DNA of 64,000 nucleotides from the NCBI RefSeq assembly GCF_019799965.1, contig NZ_JABGCJ010000002.1:620001-684000 (forward strand), written 5' to 3'. Below are positions 8,505-17,398 of the stretch, piece after piece. The DNA comes from Modestobacter italicus (lineage in GTDB: Bacteria; Actinomycetota; Actinomycetes; Mycobacteriales; Geodermatophilaceae). Under the pieces are notes generated by a model that saw only the letters and a program-made list of their open reading frames with translations, had not been told where the DNA came from and made no database searches. The position numbers were made by a program, and so were the translations under genes. Position 1 is the first letter of the stretch; every line of letters begins with the position of its first letter.

Positions 8505-8576
8505 GTCCTGGTAACGACCCAGAAAGGCCCTCGGTCACGCATGGTCTCGGCGTGTCGCGCCTCTGGTCCCTCCTGA

Positions 8577-8600
8577 GTCCCACCAGTCCCACCAGTCACA
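8577..8600. promoter_or_regulatory. 9-bp tandem motif, copy 2
   Basis: Three 9-bp units read AGTCCCACC-like on the plus strand. The block is 22 of 24 identical to the reverse complement of 6048-6071. It lies in the 172-bp divergent gap between the SsgA-family gene and the sigma factor gene. The rest of this gap shows no ORF. Confidence 0.45.
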
Positions 8601-8676
8601 CCTCCGGGTGGTCCCGGGGAGGGGGCGGCACGCACTGAACCGATCACCCTGGGCGCTGCGAACGTCCCGTGTGACC

Positions 8677-9312
8677 ATGGGCCTCGTGAGCCGACCAGCG
8701 CGCAGTCCAGAGGACGGCGCGGCCGACCTGGAACTGGTCCGTCGGGTGGCAGCGGGGGACCGCGGCGCGATCGACGACCTGTACCAGCGGTTCCGTCGTC
8801 CCGCGTTCGCGCTGGCGCGGCGGGTGCTGGCCGATGACGTGCTCGCCGAGGACGTGCTCCAGGACGTGTTCCTCAGCGTCTGGCGCGACCCCTCGGCGTT
8901 CGACGCCGCCCGGGGGAGCGTGGCCTCCTGGCTGCTCACGATGGTCCACCACAAGGCGGTCGACGCCGTCCGGCGCGAGGAGTCCCACCGCCGGCGCACG
9001 GCGCGGGCGGAGGACGACCTGACGTTGAGCGCCCCCACCCAGACCAGTGACGTGGAGGACGACGTCTGGGAGCGGGTGGAGGCCGGCCGGGTCCGTTCGG
9101 CGCTGCGCTCGTTGCCCGATCACCAGCGGGAGGCGCTCACGTTGGCCTACTACGGCGGGTACACCCAGCGGGAGGTGGCGGCGCTCACCGGCACGCCACT
9201 GGGCACCGTCAAGACGCGCATGCTGGCCGGCATGCGCCGGCTGAAGGACACGCTGGGCACCGGGCTGCCCGGAGTGCCCGGCGCAACGCCGGCCGACGGG
9301 ACCTCGCGATGA
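8677..9312 (+). CDS. ECF-type RNA polymerase sigma factor (SigK-like)
   Basis: A group 4 sigma factor of about 211 residues. Region 2 is visible as the LYQRFRRPAFALARRVL and LAEDVLQDVFLSVW segments. Region 4 is visible as ALRSLPDHQREALTLAYYGG followed by TQREVAALTGTPLGTVKTRM, a helix-turn-helix. The ATG at 8677 or the in-frame GTG at 8686 could be the start; neither has a good ribosome binding site. Its stop overlaps the ATG of the anti-sigma gene (ATGA), a standard sigma/anti-sigma arrangement. The layout resembles SigK-RskA, but I cannot name its regulon. Confidence 0.9.
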   Translation: MGLVSRPARSPEDGAADLELVRRVAAGDRGAIDDLYQRFRRPAFALARRVLADDVLAEDVLQDVFLSVWRDPSAFDAARGSVASWLLTMVHHKAVDAVRREESHRRRTARAEDDLTLSAPTQTSDVEDDVWERVEAGRVRSALRSLPDHQREALTLAYYGGYTQREVAALTGTPLGTVKTRMLAGMRRLKDTLGTGLPGVPGATPADGTSR

Positions 9313-10208
9313 GCGCCGTGGACCCCCGCGGGGACGAGCACCGCGCCTGGGACGAGCTGGCGGTCGGCTGGACGCTGCACGCCCTGGAGCCCGAGGACGA
9401 GGCGCTCTTCGCCGCCCACCTGACGGACTGCCCGCGCTGCACCCGGACCGTGGCCGAGACCGCCGAGGTGATGGCGGCGATGGCCCGCGACCTGCCGCAG
9501 GCCGAGCCCTCCGACGGGCTGCGCGACCGGCTGCGGGCGGCGGTCGAGGAGACCGAGCAGCTGCCGCCCGCGCGGCCGGCCGAGTCGCGGCGGATCGCGC
9601 CGCAGCCCGCCGTGTCGCAGCCCTCCCCGGCTGTCGCCCGGGACCACAGCGCCCGCGGCAACACCGCCCGCGACGTCGGCGGCCTGGCGGACCCGGTGTT
9701 CGCCGAGCCCGCCGACCTGCGGCCGGCCTGGCGCCGGCTGCTGCCCACGGCGCTCGCGGCGGCAGCCGTGGCCGCGGTGCTCGCCCTGGGGGCCTGGAAC
9801 GTCGTCCTCTCCAGCGATCTCGACAGCGCGCGGTCCACCGCCGCCGAACGCTCGCAGGTGCTCGAGGCGCTGCTGGTGCCGGGCCAGGCCACGATCGCGC
9901 CGCTCACCGACGACGGCGACCCGGTCGCCACCGTGGTGGTGCGCGACGGCCAGGCGCAGGTGGTCACCACCGGGCTGCCGGTCAACGACCGGTCGGACAG
10001 CACGTACGTCCTCTGGGGGATGGGTGCTGGTTCCCCAGTGGCCATCGGGACGTTCGACGTGGTCACTCCCCAGATGGACCTGCGGACCGTAGGCTCGGCG
10101 GCGACCGGGCTGGACCAGTACTCGGCCTACGCCGTCAGCATCGAACCCGGTCAGCAGGCTCCGTCGGAACCGACGGACGTCGTCGCTAACGGGCAGGTGA
10201 CGAGCTGA
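9309..10208 (+). CDS. anti-sigma factor, RskA-like, zinc-binding and membrane-anchored
   Basis: Anti-sigma factor of 299 residues, translationally coupled to the sigma gene. The N-terminal cytoplasmic domain has the zinc motif H37-x3-C41-x2-C44 (HLTDCPRC). A Pro/Ala-rich linker leads to one membrane helix at about residues 143-166. The extracytoplasmic C-terminal half (VLWGMGAGSPVAIGTF region) matches the anti-sigma-K RskA C-terminal domain. By analogy it would hold the sigma factor at the membrane until regulated proteolysis releases it; the trigger is not visible from sequence. Confidence 0.88.
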   Translation: MSAVDPRGDEHRAWDELAVGWTLHALEPEDEALFAAHLTDCPRCTRTVAETAEVMAAMARDLPQAEPSDGLRDRLRAAVEETEQLPPARPAESRRIAPQPAVSQPSPAVARDHSARGNTARDVGGLADPVFAEPADLRPAWRRLLPTALAAAAVAAVLALGAWNVVLSSDLDSARSTAAERSQVLEALLVPGQATIAPLTDDGDPVATVVVRDGQAQVVTTGLPVNDRSDSTYVLWGMGAGSPVAIGTFDVVTPQMDLRTVGSAATGLDQYSAYAVSIEPGQQAPSEPTDVVANGQVTS

Positions 10209-10222
10209 GCGGACAGGACACG

Positions 10223-10738
10223 ATGGCGGCACCGGGCGAGCACCTGCCCCGGCGTCCGGCGTCGCCGGACGGCCTGACCCCGGCCCCGGTGACGCCGGAG
10301 ACGTCGCAGGAGCGCCGCGCCCGCTACGACGCCGACGAGGTGCACAGCCTGCGCGAACGGGTGGCCGAGTCCCGCTGGCGGAGCAGGATCGCCGCCCGCC
10401 GGTCGCTGGACGCCCCGTACCGCGCCGGGGTCGGCCTCGTCGGTGGCCTGGTGGTGGCCTTCGGCATCGTGACCATCCCGCTGCCCGGGCCGGGCTGGCT
10501 GACGGTGTTCGCCGGCCTCTTCGTGCTCGCCACCGAGTTCACCTGGGCCGAGCGGGTGCTCGAGTTCAGCCGCCGCCACGTCTCCCGCTGGACGGCGTGG
10601 CTGGGGCGGCAGTCGATCTTCGTCCGGCTGGCGTTCGCGCTGCTGACCGCGGCGTTCGTCTGCGCGGTGCTGGTGCTGACCCTGCACGTGACGGGCGTGC
10701 CGGACTGGGTCCCGGGGTGGGTGCCGCTCTGGCGGTGA
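10223..10738 (+). CDS. TIGR02611-type membrane protein with PGPGW motif
   Basis: A 171-residue actinobacterial membrane protein of unknown function. It carries the signature PLPGPGWLTV in the first hydrophobic segment (about residues 72-105), and a further hydrophobic segment lies at about 132-155. A 45-residue charged N terminus precedes them. The ATG follows the anti-sigma gene by 14 bases, so it may be cotranscribed with the sigma/anti-sigma pair; whether it belongs to that regulon is inference. Confidence 0.75.
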   Translation: MAAPGEHLPRRPASPDGLTPAPVTPETSQERRARYDADEVHSLRERVAESRWRSRIAARRSLDAPYRAGVGLVGGLVVAFGIVTIPLPGPGWLTVFAGLFVLATEFTWAERVLEFSRRHVSRWTAWLGRQSIFVRLAFALLTAAFVCAVLVLTLHVTGVPDWVPGWVPLWR

Positions 10739-10764
10739 GCGTCTGGCAGAATGTTCGACGCAGC

Positions 10765-10836
10765 GGGCGATTGGCTCAGTGGTAGAGCGCTTCGTTCACA
10801 CCGAAGAGGTCACTGGTTCGAACCCAGTATCGCCCA
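10765..10836 (+). tRNA. tRNA-Val(CAC)
   Basis: Plus strand, 72 bases. The acceptor pair is GGGCGAT/ATCGCCC, anticodon CAC lies in the loop TTCACAC, and the T arm is GGTTCGAACC. Discriminator is A and CCA is not encoded. It shares the acceptor arm, variable region and T stem with tRNA-Val(GAC) at 7499-7570. CAGAAT at 10747-10752 could be part of its -10. Confidence 0.96.
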
Positions 10837-10844
10837 CCGGATGC

Positions 10845-10883
10845 AGGGCCAGGCGAACCCGGACGACGGGGGACCCTGGCCCT
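10845..10883 (+). terminator. hairpin after tRNA-Val(CAC)
   Basis: AGGGCCAGG (10845-10853) pairs with CCTGGCCCT (10875-10883), and the right arm is followed by TTCGTCGTCC. It starts nine bases past the tRNA and is a plausible terminator. Confidence 0.5.
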
Positions 10884-10945
10884 TCGTCGTCCCTGGGGCG
10901 TCGATCCCGGGCGCAGGCCACCCGGCCGGCGCACCATGGACGGCG

Positions 10946-11353
10946 ATGGCACTGGACCGGGCCGCCCGTCTGCGGGCCGCCGTGGAGCGGGACGGCCCCA
11001 CCTGCGTCTGGTGCGGCCGTGCCTTCGGCGCGCAGGTGGGCCCGACCACCGAGCACGTGGTGCCGCGGGTGAAGGGCGGCCCGTCGTGGCTGGAGAACGA
11101 GGTCGCCGCCTGCCGGCGCTGCAACTCCGCGCGGGGGCACGTCGCGCCGGTCGAGTGGCTGGAGGAGTGCGAGCGTCGCGGCTGGCGCCCCGACGAGCAG
11201 CGGCTCGCCCAGCTGCTCGAGGCGTTGTCCGGCGCGATCGGCGAGCGCGGTGGGCAGCGCCGGGCCCGGCCCTACCTGGACGCCCAGCGGCGCCGGCTGC
11301 GCCGCCGGGGCGGGTCGTCGGCCGGACAGGTGGGCCGGGACCGTCCCGCGTAG
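10946..11353 (+). CDS. HNH endonuclease family protein
   Basis: A small, basic, 135-residue protein with a compact HNH module. It has two CxxC-type zinc knuckles (CVWCG near residue 22 and CRRCN near 59). The HNH core reads TTEHVVPRVKGG, then LENEVAACRRCNSARGH. Such stand-alone HNH proteins are common in actinobacteria and their substrate is usually unknown. The ATG at 10946 puts the first zinc knuckle near the N terminus; no clear ribosome binding site supports it. No restriction-modification partner is adjacent. Its TAG stop is part of the -10 of the next gene. Confidence 0.8.
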   Translation: MALDRAARLRAAVERDGPTCVWCGRAFGAQVGPTTEHVVPRVKGGPSWLENEVAACRRCNSARGHVAPVEWLEECERRGWRPDEQRLAQLLEALSGAIGERGGQRRARPYLDAQRRRLRRRGGSSAGQVGRDRPA

Positions 11354-11366
11354 CGTCGCCGGGGTG
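11351..11366 (+). promoter_or_regulatory. -10 element and leaderless start of the MOSC gene
   Basis: TAGCGT at 11351-11356 is followed after seven bases by GTG at 11364. The TAG is also the stop codon of the HNH gene. No Shine-Dalgarno sequence is present. Confidence 0.5.
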
Positions 11367-11921
11367 AGCGTCGTGGTGGGGCAGGTGGCCCAGGTCTCGG
11401 TGTACCCGGTGAAGTCGCTGGCCGGGCGGGAGGTGCCGGCGGCGGAGGTGGACGACGCCGGCCTGCGGGGTGACCGCGCCTGGTCGGTCGTCGACGCCGA
11501 CACCGGCGAGCGGGTCACGGTCAAGACGACCCCGCAGCTGAGCAGCGTGGTGCCCACGGGCGACACGGAGGCCGACACGATCACGCTGACCGAGGTGCTG
11601 GGCCGGCCGGTCCGGCTGGCCGCATCGGCCGCCGGGCCGCAGGTCGACGCAGCCGCGGTGCACCTGGTGTCCCGCTCGGCGATCGACCGGGCCGCCGAGG
11701 GCGACGTCCCCGAGGGCTGCTCGGCCGACGACCCCCGGGCCAACCTGCTGCTGCACCTGACCGGCGGGCAGGACGAGCGGGACTGGGTCGGCCGCCGGGT
11801 GCGGGTCGGGACGACCGAGCTCGAGGTGGTCCGCACCCCGAAGCACTGCCTGGGCGTCTACGCCGAGGTCCGCACGCCGGGCCGGGTCGCCGAGGGCGAC
11901 GAGGTGCACCTGCTCGACTGA
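11364..11921 (+). CDS. MOSC domain-containing protein
   Basis: A 185-residue MOSC protein. The N-terminal beta barrel is recognisable from VSVYPVKSLAGREV. The MOSC part spans about residues 90-180, with HLVSRSAI, DDPRANLLL and a Cys in KHCLGVY that would match the conserved Cys of molybdenum cofactor sulfurase C-terminal domains. Members bind or deliver sulfur and pterin-metal cofactors; the target here is unknown. The GTG start lies seven bases after a -10-like element. Confidence 0.82.
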   Translation: MSVVVGQVAQVSVYPVKSLAGREVPAAEVDDAGLRGDRAWSVVDADTGERVTVKTTPQLSSVVPTGDTEADTITLTEVLGRPVRLAASAAGPQVDAAAVHLVSRSAIDRAAEGDVPEGCSADDPRANLLLHLTGGQDERDWVGRRVRVGTTELEVVRTPKHCLGVYAEVRTPGRVAEGDEVHLLD

Positions 11922-11943
11922 CGGTCCTGACCGGGAGCAGCGC

Positions 11944-11962
11944 TAGCCTCCCGGCCGTGATG
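11944..11962 (+). promoter_or_regulatory. -10 element and leaderless start of the CapA-like gene
   Basis: TAGCCT at 11944-11949 is followed after seven bases by GTG 11957, with ATG 11960 as the next in-frame codon. Same layout as at coaE and the MOSC gene. Confidence 0.5.
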
Positions 11963-13060
11963 CGGAGAACCGCGCTGGTCCTGCTGGCCGTGCTGCTGGC
12001 CGGGTGCGGCACCGACGAGCCGGCCCGGGAGGCGCAGCCGTCCACCCCGCCGCCGTCGTCGGCCGCGCCGTCCGAGCCGGACTCGTTCACGCTCGTCGCG
12101 ACCGGGGACGTGCTGGTGCACCAGGGCCGCGCGCTGACCACCGGCGCGCGCCGGCCGGACGGCAGCTGGGACTTCTCGGCGGTCTTCGCCGCGGTCGCGC
12201 CGGTCATCGAGCAGGCCGACCTGGCGATCTGTCACCTGGAGACGCCGGTCGCCCCGGTCGGTGGGCCGTACTCCGGCTACCCGTCCTTCGCCGCCCAGCC
12301 CGAGATCGTCGACGCCCTCGCCGGCGCCGGGTACGACCTGTGCTCCACCGCCTCCAACCACTCGCTGGACGACGGCCTCGGCGGGCTGGTCCGCACCCTG
12401 GACACCCTCGACGCCGCGGGCATCGCGCACACCGGCACCCACCGCGCCGCCGACGAGCCGCCGACCGTGGTGGACGTCGACGGCGTCCGGGTGGGGCACG
12501 TGGCCACGACCTTCTCCCTCAACGGCGTCCCGCTGCCGGCCGACGCCCCCTGGGCGGTGGACACGTTCACCGTGCCCGACGTCAGCGGGCTGCTCGCCGA
12601 CGCGGCCGCGGCGCGGGCCGCGGGCGCGGAGGTCGTGGTGGCCAGCGTGCACTGCTGCGCCGAGTACGACCACGAGCCGACCGCGGCCCAGGAGCAGGCG
12701 GTGCGCACGCTGCTCGCCTCCCCGGACGTCGACCTGGTGCTGGGCCACCACGCCCACGTCGTCCAGCCGTTCGAGCAGGTGGACGGCGAGTGGGCGGCCT
12801 ACGGCCTGGGCAACCACCTCGCCGAGCACAGCACCCGCGGGTACGACACCGAGGACTCGGTCATCGCCCGGTTCACCTTCACCCGCGGCGAGGACGGCCG
12901 GTTCACCGTGTCGCAGGCCGAGGCGGTGCCGGTCCGGATCGAGGTCGGCGCGGACGCCGTCCGGCTCGTGCCCGCCGACCCGGAGAGCGCCGCGCGGATC
13001 GGTGCGGTGCTCGACTCCCGGGGCGCCGTGGCCGACGGGCTGGCGATCGTCCCCGGCTGA
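11957..13060 (+). CDS. CapA/PgsA-like metallophosphatase lipoprotein
   Basis: A 367-residue exported protein of the CapA family (poly-gamma-glutamate synthesis protein, calcineurin-like fold). The N terminus is a short signal peptide ending in the lipobox LLAGC. A Pro/Ser-rich spacer follows. The catalytic domain shows ATGDVLVH, HLETP, ASNHSLDDG and LGHHAHVVQPFE, the metal-binding motifs of the family. No CapB or CapC partners are nearby, so poly-gamma-glutamate synthesis is unlikely to be its role and the substrate is open. Start is GTG 11957 or ATG 11960, probably leaderless. Confidence 0.85.
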   Translation: MMRRTALVLLAVLLAGCGTDEPAREAQPSTPPPSSAAPSEPDSFTLVATGDVLVHQGRALTTGARRPDGSWDFSAVFAAVAPVIEQADLAICHLETPVAPVGGPYSGYPSFAAQPEIVDALAGAGYDLCSTASNHSLDDGLGGLVRTLDTLDAAGIAHTGTHRAADEPPTVVDVDGVRVGHVATTFSLNGVPLPADAPWAVDTFTVPDVSGLLADAAAARAAGAEVVVASVHCCAEYDHEPTAAQEQAVRTLLASPDVDLVLGHHAHVVQPFEQVDGEWAAYGLGNHLAEHSTRGYDTEDSVIARFTFTRGEDGRFTVSQAEAVPVRIEVGADAVRLVPADPESAARIGAVLDSRGAVADGLAIVPG

Positions 13061-13140
13061 CCCGGGCCGTCGTCCCGGCGCACTAGTCTCGACAGGTCCG
13101 GCCGACCGGCCGGGACCGCGCCGACCCCTCGGGAGCTCTC

Positions 13141-15171
13141 GTGTCCACCCCGCCTTCGCCCACCGTCGTCACCCCGATCCGGGTGCCGGCCGGGACGACG
13201 GCCCTGCAGGCGCTCAAGGACGCCGGGGTGCCGCTGAAGGGCCCGGACGGCGCGGTCGTCGTCCGTGAGCTGGCCTCCGGTGACCTCAAGGACCTCGCCT
13301 GGACCCCGGACGCCGACGCCGAGGTCGAGCCGGTCCCGGCCGCCAGCGCCGACGGCCGCGCGGTGATCCGGCACTCCACCGCGCACGTGCTGGCCCAGGC
13401 CGTGCAGGACCTGTTCCCGGGCACCTCGCTGGGCATCGGCCCGCCGGTGGAGAACGGCTTCTACTACGACTTCGACCCCGAGCGGCCGTTCACCCCCGAG
13501 GACCTGCAGGCGCTGGAGAAGCGCATGCAGGCGATCGTCAAGCAGGGGCAGAACTTCAGCCGCCGGGAGATCGGCGACGACGAGGCCCGGGCCGAGCTGG
13601 CGCACGAGCCGTACAAGCTGGAGCTGATCGGCCTCAAGGGGGGCGCCGGCGAGGAGCCGGCCGAGGGCGCCGAGGTCGAGGTGGGCGGCGCACAGCTGAC
13701 CATGTACGACAACCTCGACCCGCGCACCGGTGAGCGGGTCTGGACCGACCTGTGCCGCGGCCCGCACCTGCCTCGGACGTCGAACATCCCGGCGTTCAGC
13801 CTCACCCGCAGCGCCGCCGCCTACTGGCGGGGCAGCGAGAAGAACCCCCAGCTGCAGCGGGTCTACGGCACCGCCTGGGAGAGCAAGGACGCGCACAAGG
13901 CGTACCTGGAGCAGCTCGCCGAGGCCGAGCGCCGGGACCACCGCCGGCTCGGGGTGGAGCTGGACCTGTTCAGCTTCCCCGACGAGATCGGCTCCGGCCT
14001 GGTCGTCTTCCACCCCAAGGGCGGGGTCGTGAAGCGGGAGATGGAGGACTACGTCCGCCGCCGGCACATCGAGGAGGGCTTCTCCTACGTCGGCACCCCG
14101 CACATCAGCAAGGGCGGCCTGTTCGAGACCTCGGGGCACCTGCCGTACTACGAGGACACCATGTTCCCGGCCATGGACCTGGAGAACTCGAAGTACTACC
14201 TCAAGGCCATGAACTGCCCGATGCACAACCTGATCTTCCGGTCGCGCGGGCGGTCCTACCGTGAGCTGCCGCTGCGGTTCTTCGAGTTCGGCTCGGTGTA
14301 CCGCTACGAGAAGTCCGGCGTCGTGCACGGCCTGACCCGGGTGCGCGGGCTGACCCAGGACGACTCGCACAGCTACGTCACCCCGGAGCAGGCGCCGGGG
14401 GAGATCCGGCACCTGCTGGCCTTCGTGCTGGGCCTGCTGCGCGACTTCGGCCTGGACGACTACCACTTGGAGCTGTCCACCCGCGGGGAGTCGGAGAAGT
14501 TCATCGGCTCCGACGAGGAGTGGGCGCTGGCGACCGCGGTGCTCGAGGAGGCGGCCCGGGAGACCGGCCTGGAGCTCGTGCCCGACCCGGGCGGCGCGGC
14601 CTTCTACGGCCCGAAGATCAGCGTGCAGGCGCGGGACGCGATCGGCCGCACCTGGCAGATGTCGACCATCCAGTACGACTTCAACCAGCCGGCCCGCTTC
14701 GGCCTGGAGTTCAGCGCCGCCGACGGCACCCGGCAGCAGCCGGTGATGATCCACTCGGCGAAGTTCGGCTCCATCGAGCGGTTCTTCGGCGTGCTGACCG
14801 AGCACTACGCCGGCGCGTTCCCGGCCTGGCTCGCTCCGGTCCAGGTCGTCGGCATCCCGATCACCGACGAGCAGGTGCCCTACCTGACCGACGTCGCGCT
14901 GCAGCTGCGCGCCCGCGGCATCCGGGTGGAGATCGACGACTCCGACGACCGGATGCAGAAGAAGATCCGCACCGCCAGCAAGCAGAAGGTGCCGTTCGTG
15001 CTGATCGCCGGCGCGACCGACGCCGAGGCGGGTGCGGTCTCCTTCCGCTACCGCGACGGGTCGCAGCGCAACGGGGTGCCGGTGGCCGACGCCGTCGCCC
15101 AGGTCGTCGCCTGGGTCGAGGGCCGGCACAACGCCGACCCGACGGCCGAGACGCCGCTGGTGGCCGGATGA
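13141..15171 (+). CDS. thrS: threonine--tRNA ligase
   Basis: Class II aminoacyl-tRNA synthetase charging tRNA-Thr. The 676 residues start with a TGS domain (about 10-65), then the editing domain with [10 protein letters not shown] and a further CRGPHLP motif. The catalytic domain includes [11 protein letters not shown], with the zinc-binding Cys, and [18 protein letters not shown]. The C-terminal anticodon-binding domain ends near [23 protein letters not shown] start with GGGAGC nearby. TAGTCT at 13084-13089 is a likely -10, giving a leader too short for a T-box. First gene of the thrS-HIT-pgsA-acyltransferase-pimA operon, as in Mycobacterium. Confidence 0.97.
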   Translation: MSTPPSPTVVTPIRVPAGTTALQALKDAGVPLKGPDGAVVVRELASGDLKDLAWTPDADAEVEPVPAASADGRAVIRHSTAHVLAQAVQDLFPGTSLGIGPPVENGFYYDFDPERPFTPEDLQALEKRMQAIVKQGQNFSRREIGDDEARAELAHEPYKLELIGLKGGAGEEPAEGAEVEVGGAQLTMYDNLDPRTGERVWTDLCRGPHLPRTSNIPAFSLTRSAAAYWRGSEKNPQLQRVYGTAWESKDAHKAYLEQLAEAERRDHRRLGVELDLFSFPDEIGSGLVVFHPKGGVVKREMEDYVRRRHIEEGFSYVGTPHISKGGLFETSGHLPYYEDTMFPAMDLENSKYYLKAMNCPMHNLIFRSRGRSYRELPLRFFEFGSVYRYEKSGVVHGLTRVRGLTQDDSHSYVTPEQAPGEIRHLLAFVLGLLRDFGLDDYHLELSTRGESEKFIGSDEEWALATAVLEEAARETGLELVPDPGGAAFYGPKISVQARDAIGRTWQMSTIQYDFNQPARFGLEFSAADGTRQQPVMIHSAKFGSIERFFGVLTEHYAGAFPAWLAPVQVVGIPITDEQVPYLTDVALQLRARGIRVEIDDSDDRMQKKIRTASKQKVPFVLIAGATDAEAGAVSFRYRDGSQRNGVPVADAVAQVVAWVEGRHNADPTAETPLVAG

Positions 15172-15776
15172 CCGGCGGGGAGCAGGTCGGCGACGCGGGC
15201 GAGGGTGTGGCCGGGTACCGGGTGCCGGTGCGCAACGACGACGGCGGCCCGACGTCGGGCTTCGAGCACCTGTGGACGCCGTACCGGATGGCCTACATCC
15301 GGGGTGAGAACAAGCCGACCGGCGACCACGACTGTCCGTTCTGCCTGATCCCGGCCATGTCGGACGAGGACGGGCTGATCGTGGCCCGTGGGGAGTCGGT
15401 GTTCGCCGTCCTGAACCTCTACCCGTACAACGCCGGCCACCTGATGGTCGTCCCGTACCGGCACGTGCCCGACTACACCGACCTGACCACCGCCGAGGTG
15501 GCCGAGCTGGGGGCGTTCACCCAGACGGCCATGCGGGTGGTCCGGTCGGTCAGCGGCGCGCACGGGTTCAACGTGGGCATGAACCAGGGCTCGGTGGCCG
15601 GCGCCGGCATCGCCGACCACCTGCACCAGCACGCGGTGCCGCGCTGGGGCGGGGACACCAACTTCATGCCGGTGATCGGGCTGACCCGGGTGCTGCCGCA
15701 GGTGCTCGCGGAGACCCGCGCCCTGCTGGCCGCCGCCTGGCCGGCCGGTCACCCGACCGCCCCGACGGGGGTCTGA
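15168..15776 (+). CDS. HIT family protein, likely Ap4A phosphorylase
   Basis: A 202-residue histidine triad protein. The catalytic triad motif is [10 protein letters not shown] near residue 154. CPFC near residue 57 is a zinc knuckle ligand pair found in this clade. The counterpart at this place in Mycobacterium tuberculosis (Rv2613c) is a diadenosine tetraphosphate phosphorylase, so that activity is a fair inference. The ATG overlaps the thrS stop (ATGA), which suggests coupling to the synthetase; ThrRS can make Ap4A, so the pairing makes biological sense. Confidence 0.88.
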   Translation: MTGGEQVGDAGEGVAGYRVPVRNDDGGPTSGFEHLWTPYRMAYIRGENKPTGDHDCPFCLIPAMSDEDGLIVARGESVFAVLNLYPYNAGHLMVVPYRHVPDYTDLTTAEVAELGAFTQTAMRVVRSVSGAHGFNVGMNQGSVAGAGIADHLHQHAVPRWGGDTNFMPVIGLTRVLPQVLAETRALLAAAWPAGHPTAPTGV

Positions 15777-16430
15777 GTGCTCGGCGTCAACCTCCGCCCC
15801 GTCGTCGGCCGCTTCTGGGCGCCGGTCGTCCGTGCGCTGGTCAAGCTGGGGGTCACCGCCGACGCGGTCACGCTGACCGGCACGCTCGGCGCGGTCGCCT
15901 CGGCCGTCTTCCTGATCGGCAACGGCGAGCTGTTCTGGGGCGCCTTCGCGGTCACCGTCTTCGTGCTGCTGGACATGCTCGACGGCGCGCTGGCCAGGGC
16001 CCGCGGCGGCGGTTCGGTGTTCGGCGCGGTGCTCGACTCCACCGGCGACCGGGCCGCGGACGCGGCGATCTTCGGCGGGCTGGTCTGGTGGTTCTCCGGG
16101 GCGGGCGACAACAGACTGCTGGTGCTGCTGGCCCTGCTGTGCCTGGTCCTCGGCGTGCTCACCTCCTACGTCAAGGCCCGCGCCGAGGGGATGGGGCTGT
16201 CCGCAGACGTCGGCATCGTGGAGCGCACCGAGCGGCTGATCCTGGTGCTCGTGGGCACCGGGTTCACCGGGCTCGGCATCCCGTACGCCGTGCACGTCGC
16301 GCTGTGGGTGCTGCTCGTCGGCAGCGCGGTGACCGTGGGGCAGCGGGTGGCCGCCGTGTACCGGGGCTCGCAGGGCATGCGACTGCCCCCGTCGTCCAGC
16401 GACGAGACCTCCGGCCGCCCCGCGTCGTGA
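15777..16430 (+). CDS. pgsA: CDP-alcohol phosphatidyltransferase, likely phosphatidylinositol phosphate synthase
   Basis: Integral membrane enzyme that joins CDP-diacylglycerol and inositol phosphate, the entry to phosphatidylinositol and PIM lipids. The 217-residue protein has the complete CDP-alcohol motif D-x2-DG-x2-AR-x8-G-x3-D-x3-D, seen as DMLDGALAR then GAVLDSTGDR at about residues 66-92. About six hydrophobic segments are present. The GTG start directly abuts the HIT stop codon. Its place before the PIM acyltransferase and pimA argues for the inositol-specific member, not phosphatidylglycerol phosphate synthase. Confidence 0.93.
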   Translation: MLGVNLRPVVGRFWAPVVRALVKLGVTADAVTLTGTLGAVASAVFLIGNGELFWGAFAVTVFVLLDMLDGALARARGGGSVFGAVLDSTGDRAADAAIFGGLVWWFSGAGDNRLLVLLALLCLVLGVLTSYVKARAEGMGLSADVGIVERTERLILVLVGTGFTGLGIPYAVHVALWVLLVGSAVTVGQRVAAVYRGSQGMRLPPSSSDETSGRPAS

Positions 16431-17398
16431 GCCGCCGCGCTGCCCTCCTCGACCGGGTCACCGACGCCGGCTACGCAGCCGGCTGGCGGGCGGTGCGGCT
16501 GCTGCCCGAGCCGGTGGCCCGTGCGCTGTTCGCCGGCGGGGGCGCGTTCGCCGCCCACCGGGGCGGCCGTGGGGTGCGACAGCTGCGGGCGAACCTGGAC
16601 GTGGTGACCGGTGGGCGCACGACCGACGCCGAGCTCGACGCGCTCACCCGGCGGGCGATGCAGTCCTACGCCCGCTACTGGCAGGAGGCCTTCCGGCTGC
16701 CGGTGCTCGACACCGACCGGGTCGTCGCGAACTCGACCATGGTCGGGCGGGAGCACCTCGAGGCGGCGCGGGCCCGGGGGCGTGGCGTCGTGATCGCCCT
16801 GCCGCACAGCGGCAACTGGGACGCCGCCGGCGTGTGGCTGGTGCGCTGGCTGAACGGCCCCTTCGTCACCGTCGCCGAACGGCTGCGCCCGGAGTCCCTC
16901 TTCCGCCGGTTCGTCGCCTACCGGGAGGGCCTCGGCATGCGGGTGCTGCCGCTCACCGGCGGCGAGCGGCCCAGCACCACCGTGCTCAAGGAGTGGCTCA
17001 CCGCCGGCGGGACGACCTGCCTGCTGGTGGACCGGGACCTCTCCGGTGCCGGGGTGCCGGTGCGGTTCTTCGGCCGGATGTCGACGATGCCCGGCGGACC
17101 GGCGCTGCTGGCCGCGCAGACCGGGGCCACGCTGCTGCCGGCCGTCTGCCAGTTCGACGGTGCCGGCTGGCGGTTCGTGGTGCACCCGCCGGTGCCGGTG
17201 GACGGTCCCGGCCGGCTCCGGGACCGGGTGACCGCCGCCATGCAGCAGGTCGCCGACGCCTTCGCCACGACCATCGCCGAGCGGCCCGAGGACTGGCACG
17301 TGCTGGGCCGGATCTGGCCCGAGGTCGGCCCCGAGGGGCGCCCCGCGCCCGCGCCCCGCCCCGCCGGAGCGGACCCGACGCAGGCGGTGACGGGCTGA
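16427..17398 (+). CDS. patA: PIM acyltransferase (PatA-like, lauroyl acyltransferase family)
   Basis: Membrane-associated acyltransferase that would transfer palmitate to the mannose of phosphatidylinositol mannoside on the cytoplasmic face. The 323 residues carry the HxxxxD catalytic motif HSGNWD near residue 126, plus LLVDRDLSGAGVPVRFFG and the downstream MPGGPALLA segment of the LpxL/HtrB family. The GTG overlaps the pgsA stop (GTGA) and its own stop overlaps the pimA ATG (TGATG). Position and motif match mycobacterial Rv2611c. The C-terminal 20 residues are Pro/Ala-rich and probably disordered. Confidence 0.9.
   Translation: MSRRAALLDRVTDAGYAAGWRAVRLLPEPVARALFAGGGAFAAHRGGRGVRQLRANLDVVTGGRTTDAELDALTRRAMQSYARYWQEAFRLPVLDTDRVVANSTMVGREHLEAARARGRGVVIALPHSGNWDAAGVWLVRWLNGPFVTVAERLRPESLFRRFVAYREGLGMRVLPLTGGERPSTTVLKEWLTAGGTTCLLVDRDLSGAGVPVRFFGRMSTMPGGPALLAAQTGATLLPAVCQFDGAGWRFVVHPPVPVDGPGRLRDRVTAAMQQVADAFATTIAERPEDWHVLGRIWPEVGPEGRPAPAPRPAGADPTQAVTG

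Noticed and set aside
8631-8676. ECF autoregulatory promoter (GAAC ... CGTC) before the sigma factor gene
   Set aside because: GAAC at 8637 and CGTC at 8663 are 22 bases apart, too far for the usual 16-18 spacing.
7499-10836. tRNA genes as integration sites for a genomic island
   Set aside because: No integrase, excisionase, direct repeat of a tRNA 3' end or foreign gene block adjoins any of the four tRNAs. The similarity between the two tRNA-Val genes is ordinary isoacceptor homology.
10946-11353. HNH gene as part of a restriction or homing system
   Set aside because: No methyltransferase, intron or intein context is present; it stands alone between tRNA-Val and a MOSC gene.
13061-13140. 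T-box riboswitch before thrS
   Set aside because: The gap is only 80 bases and the likely leader about 45, too short for a T-box. No specifier or T-box sequence is seen.
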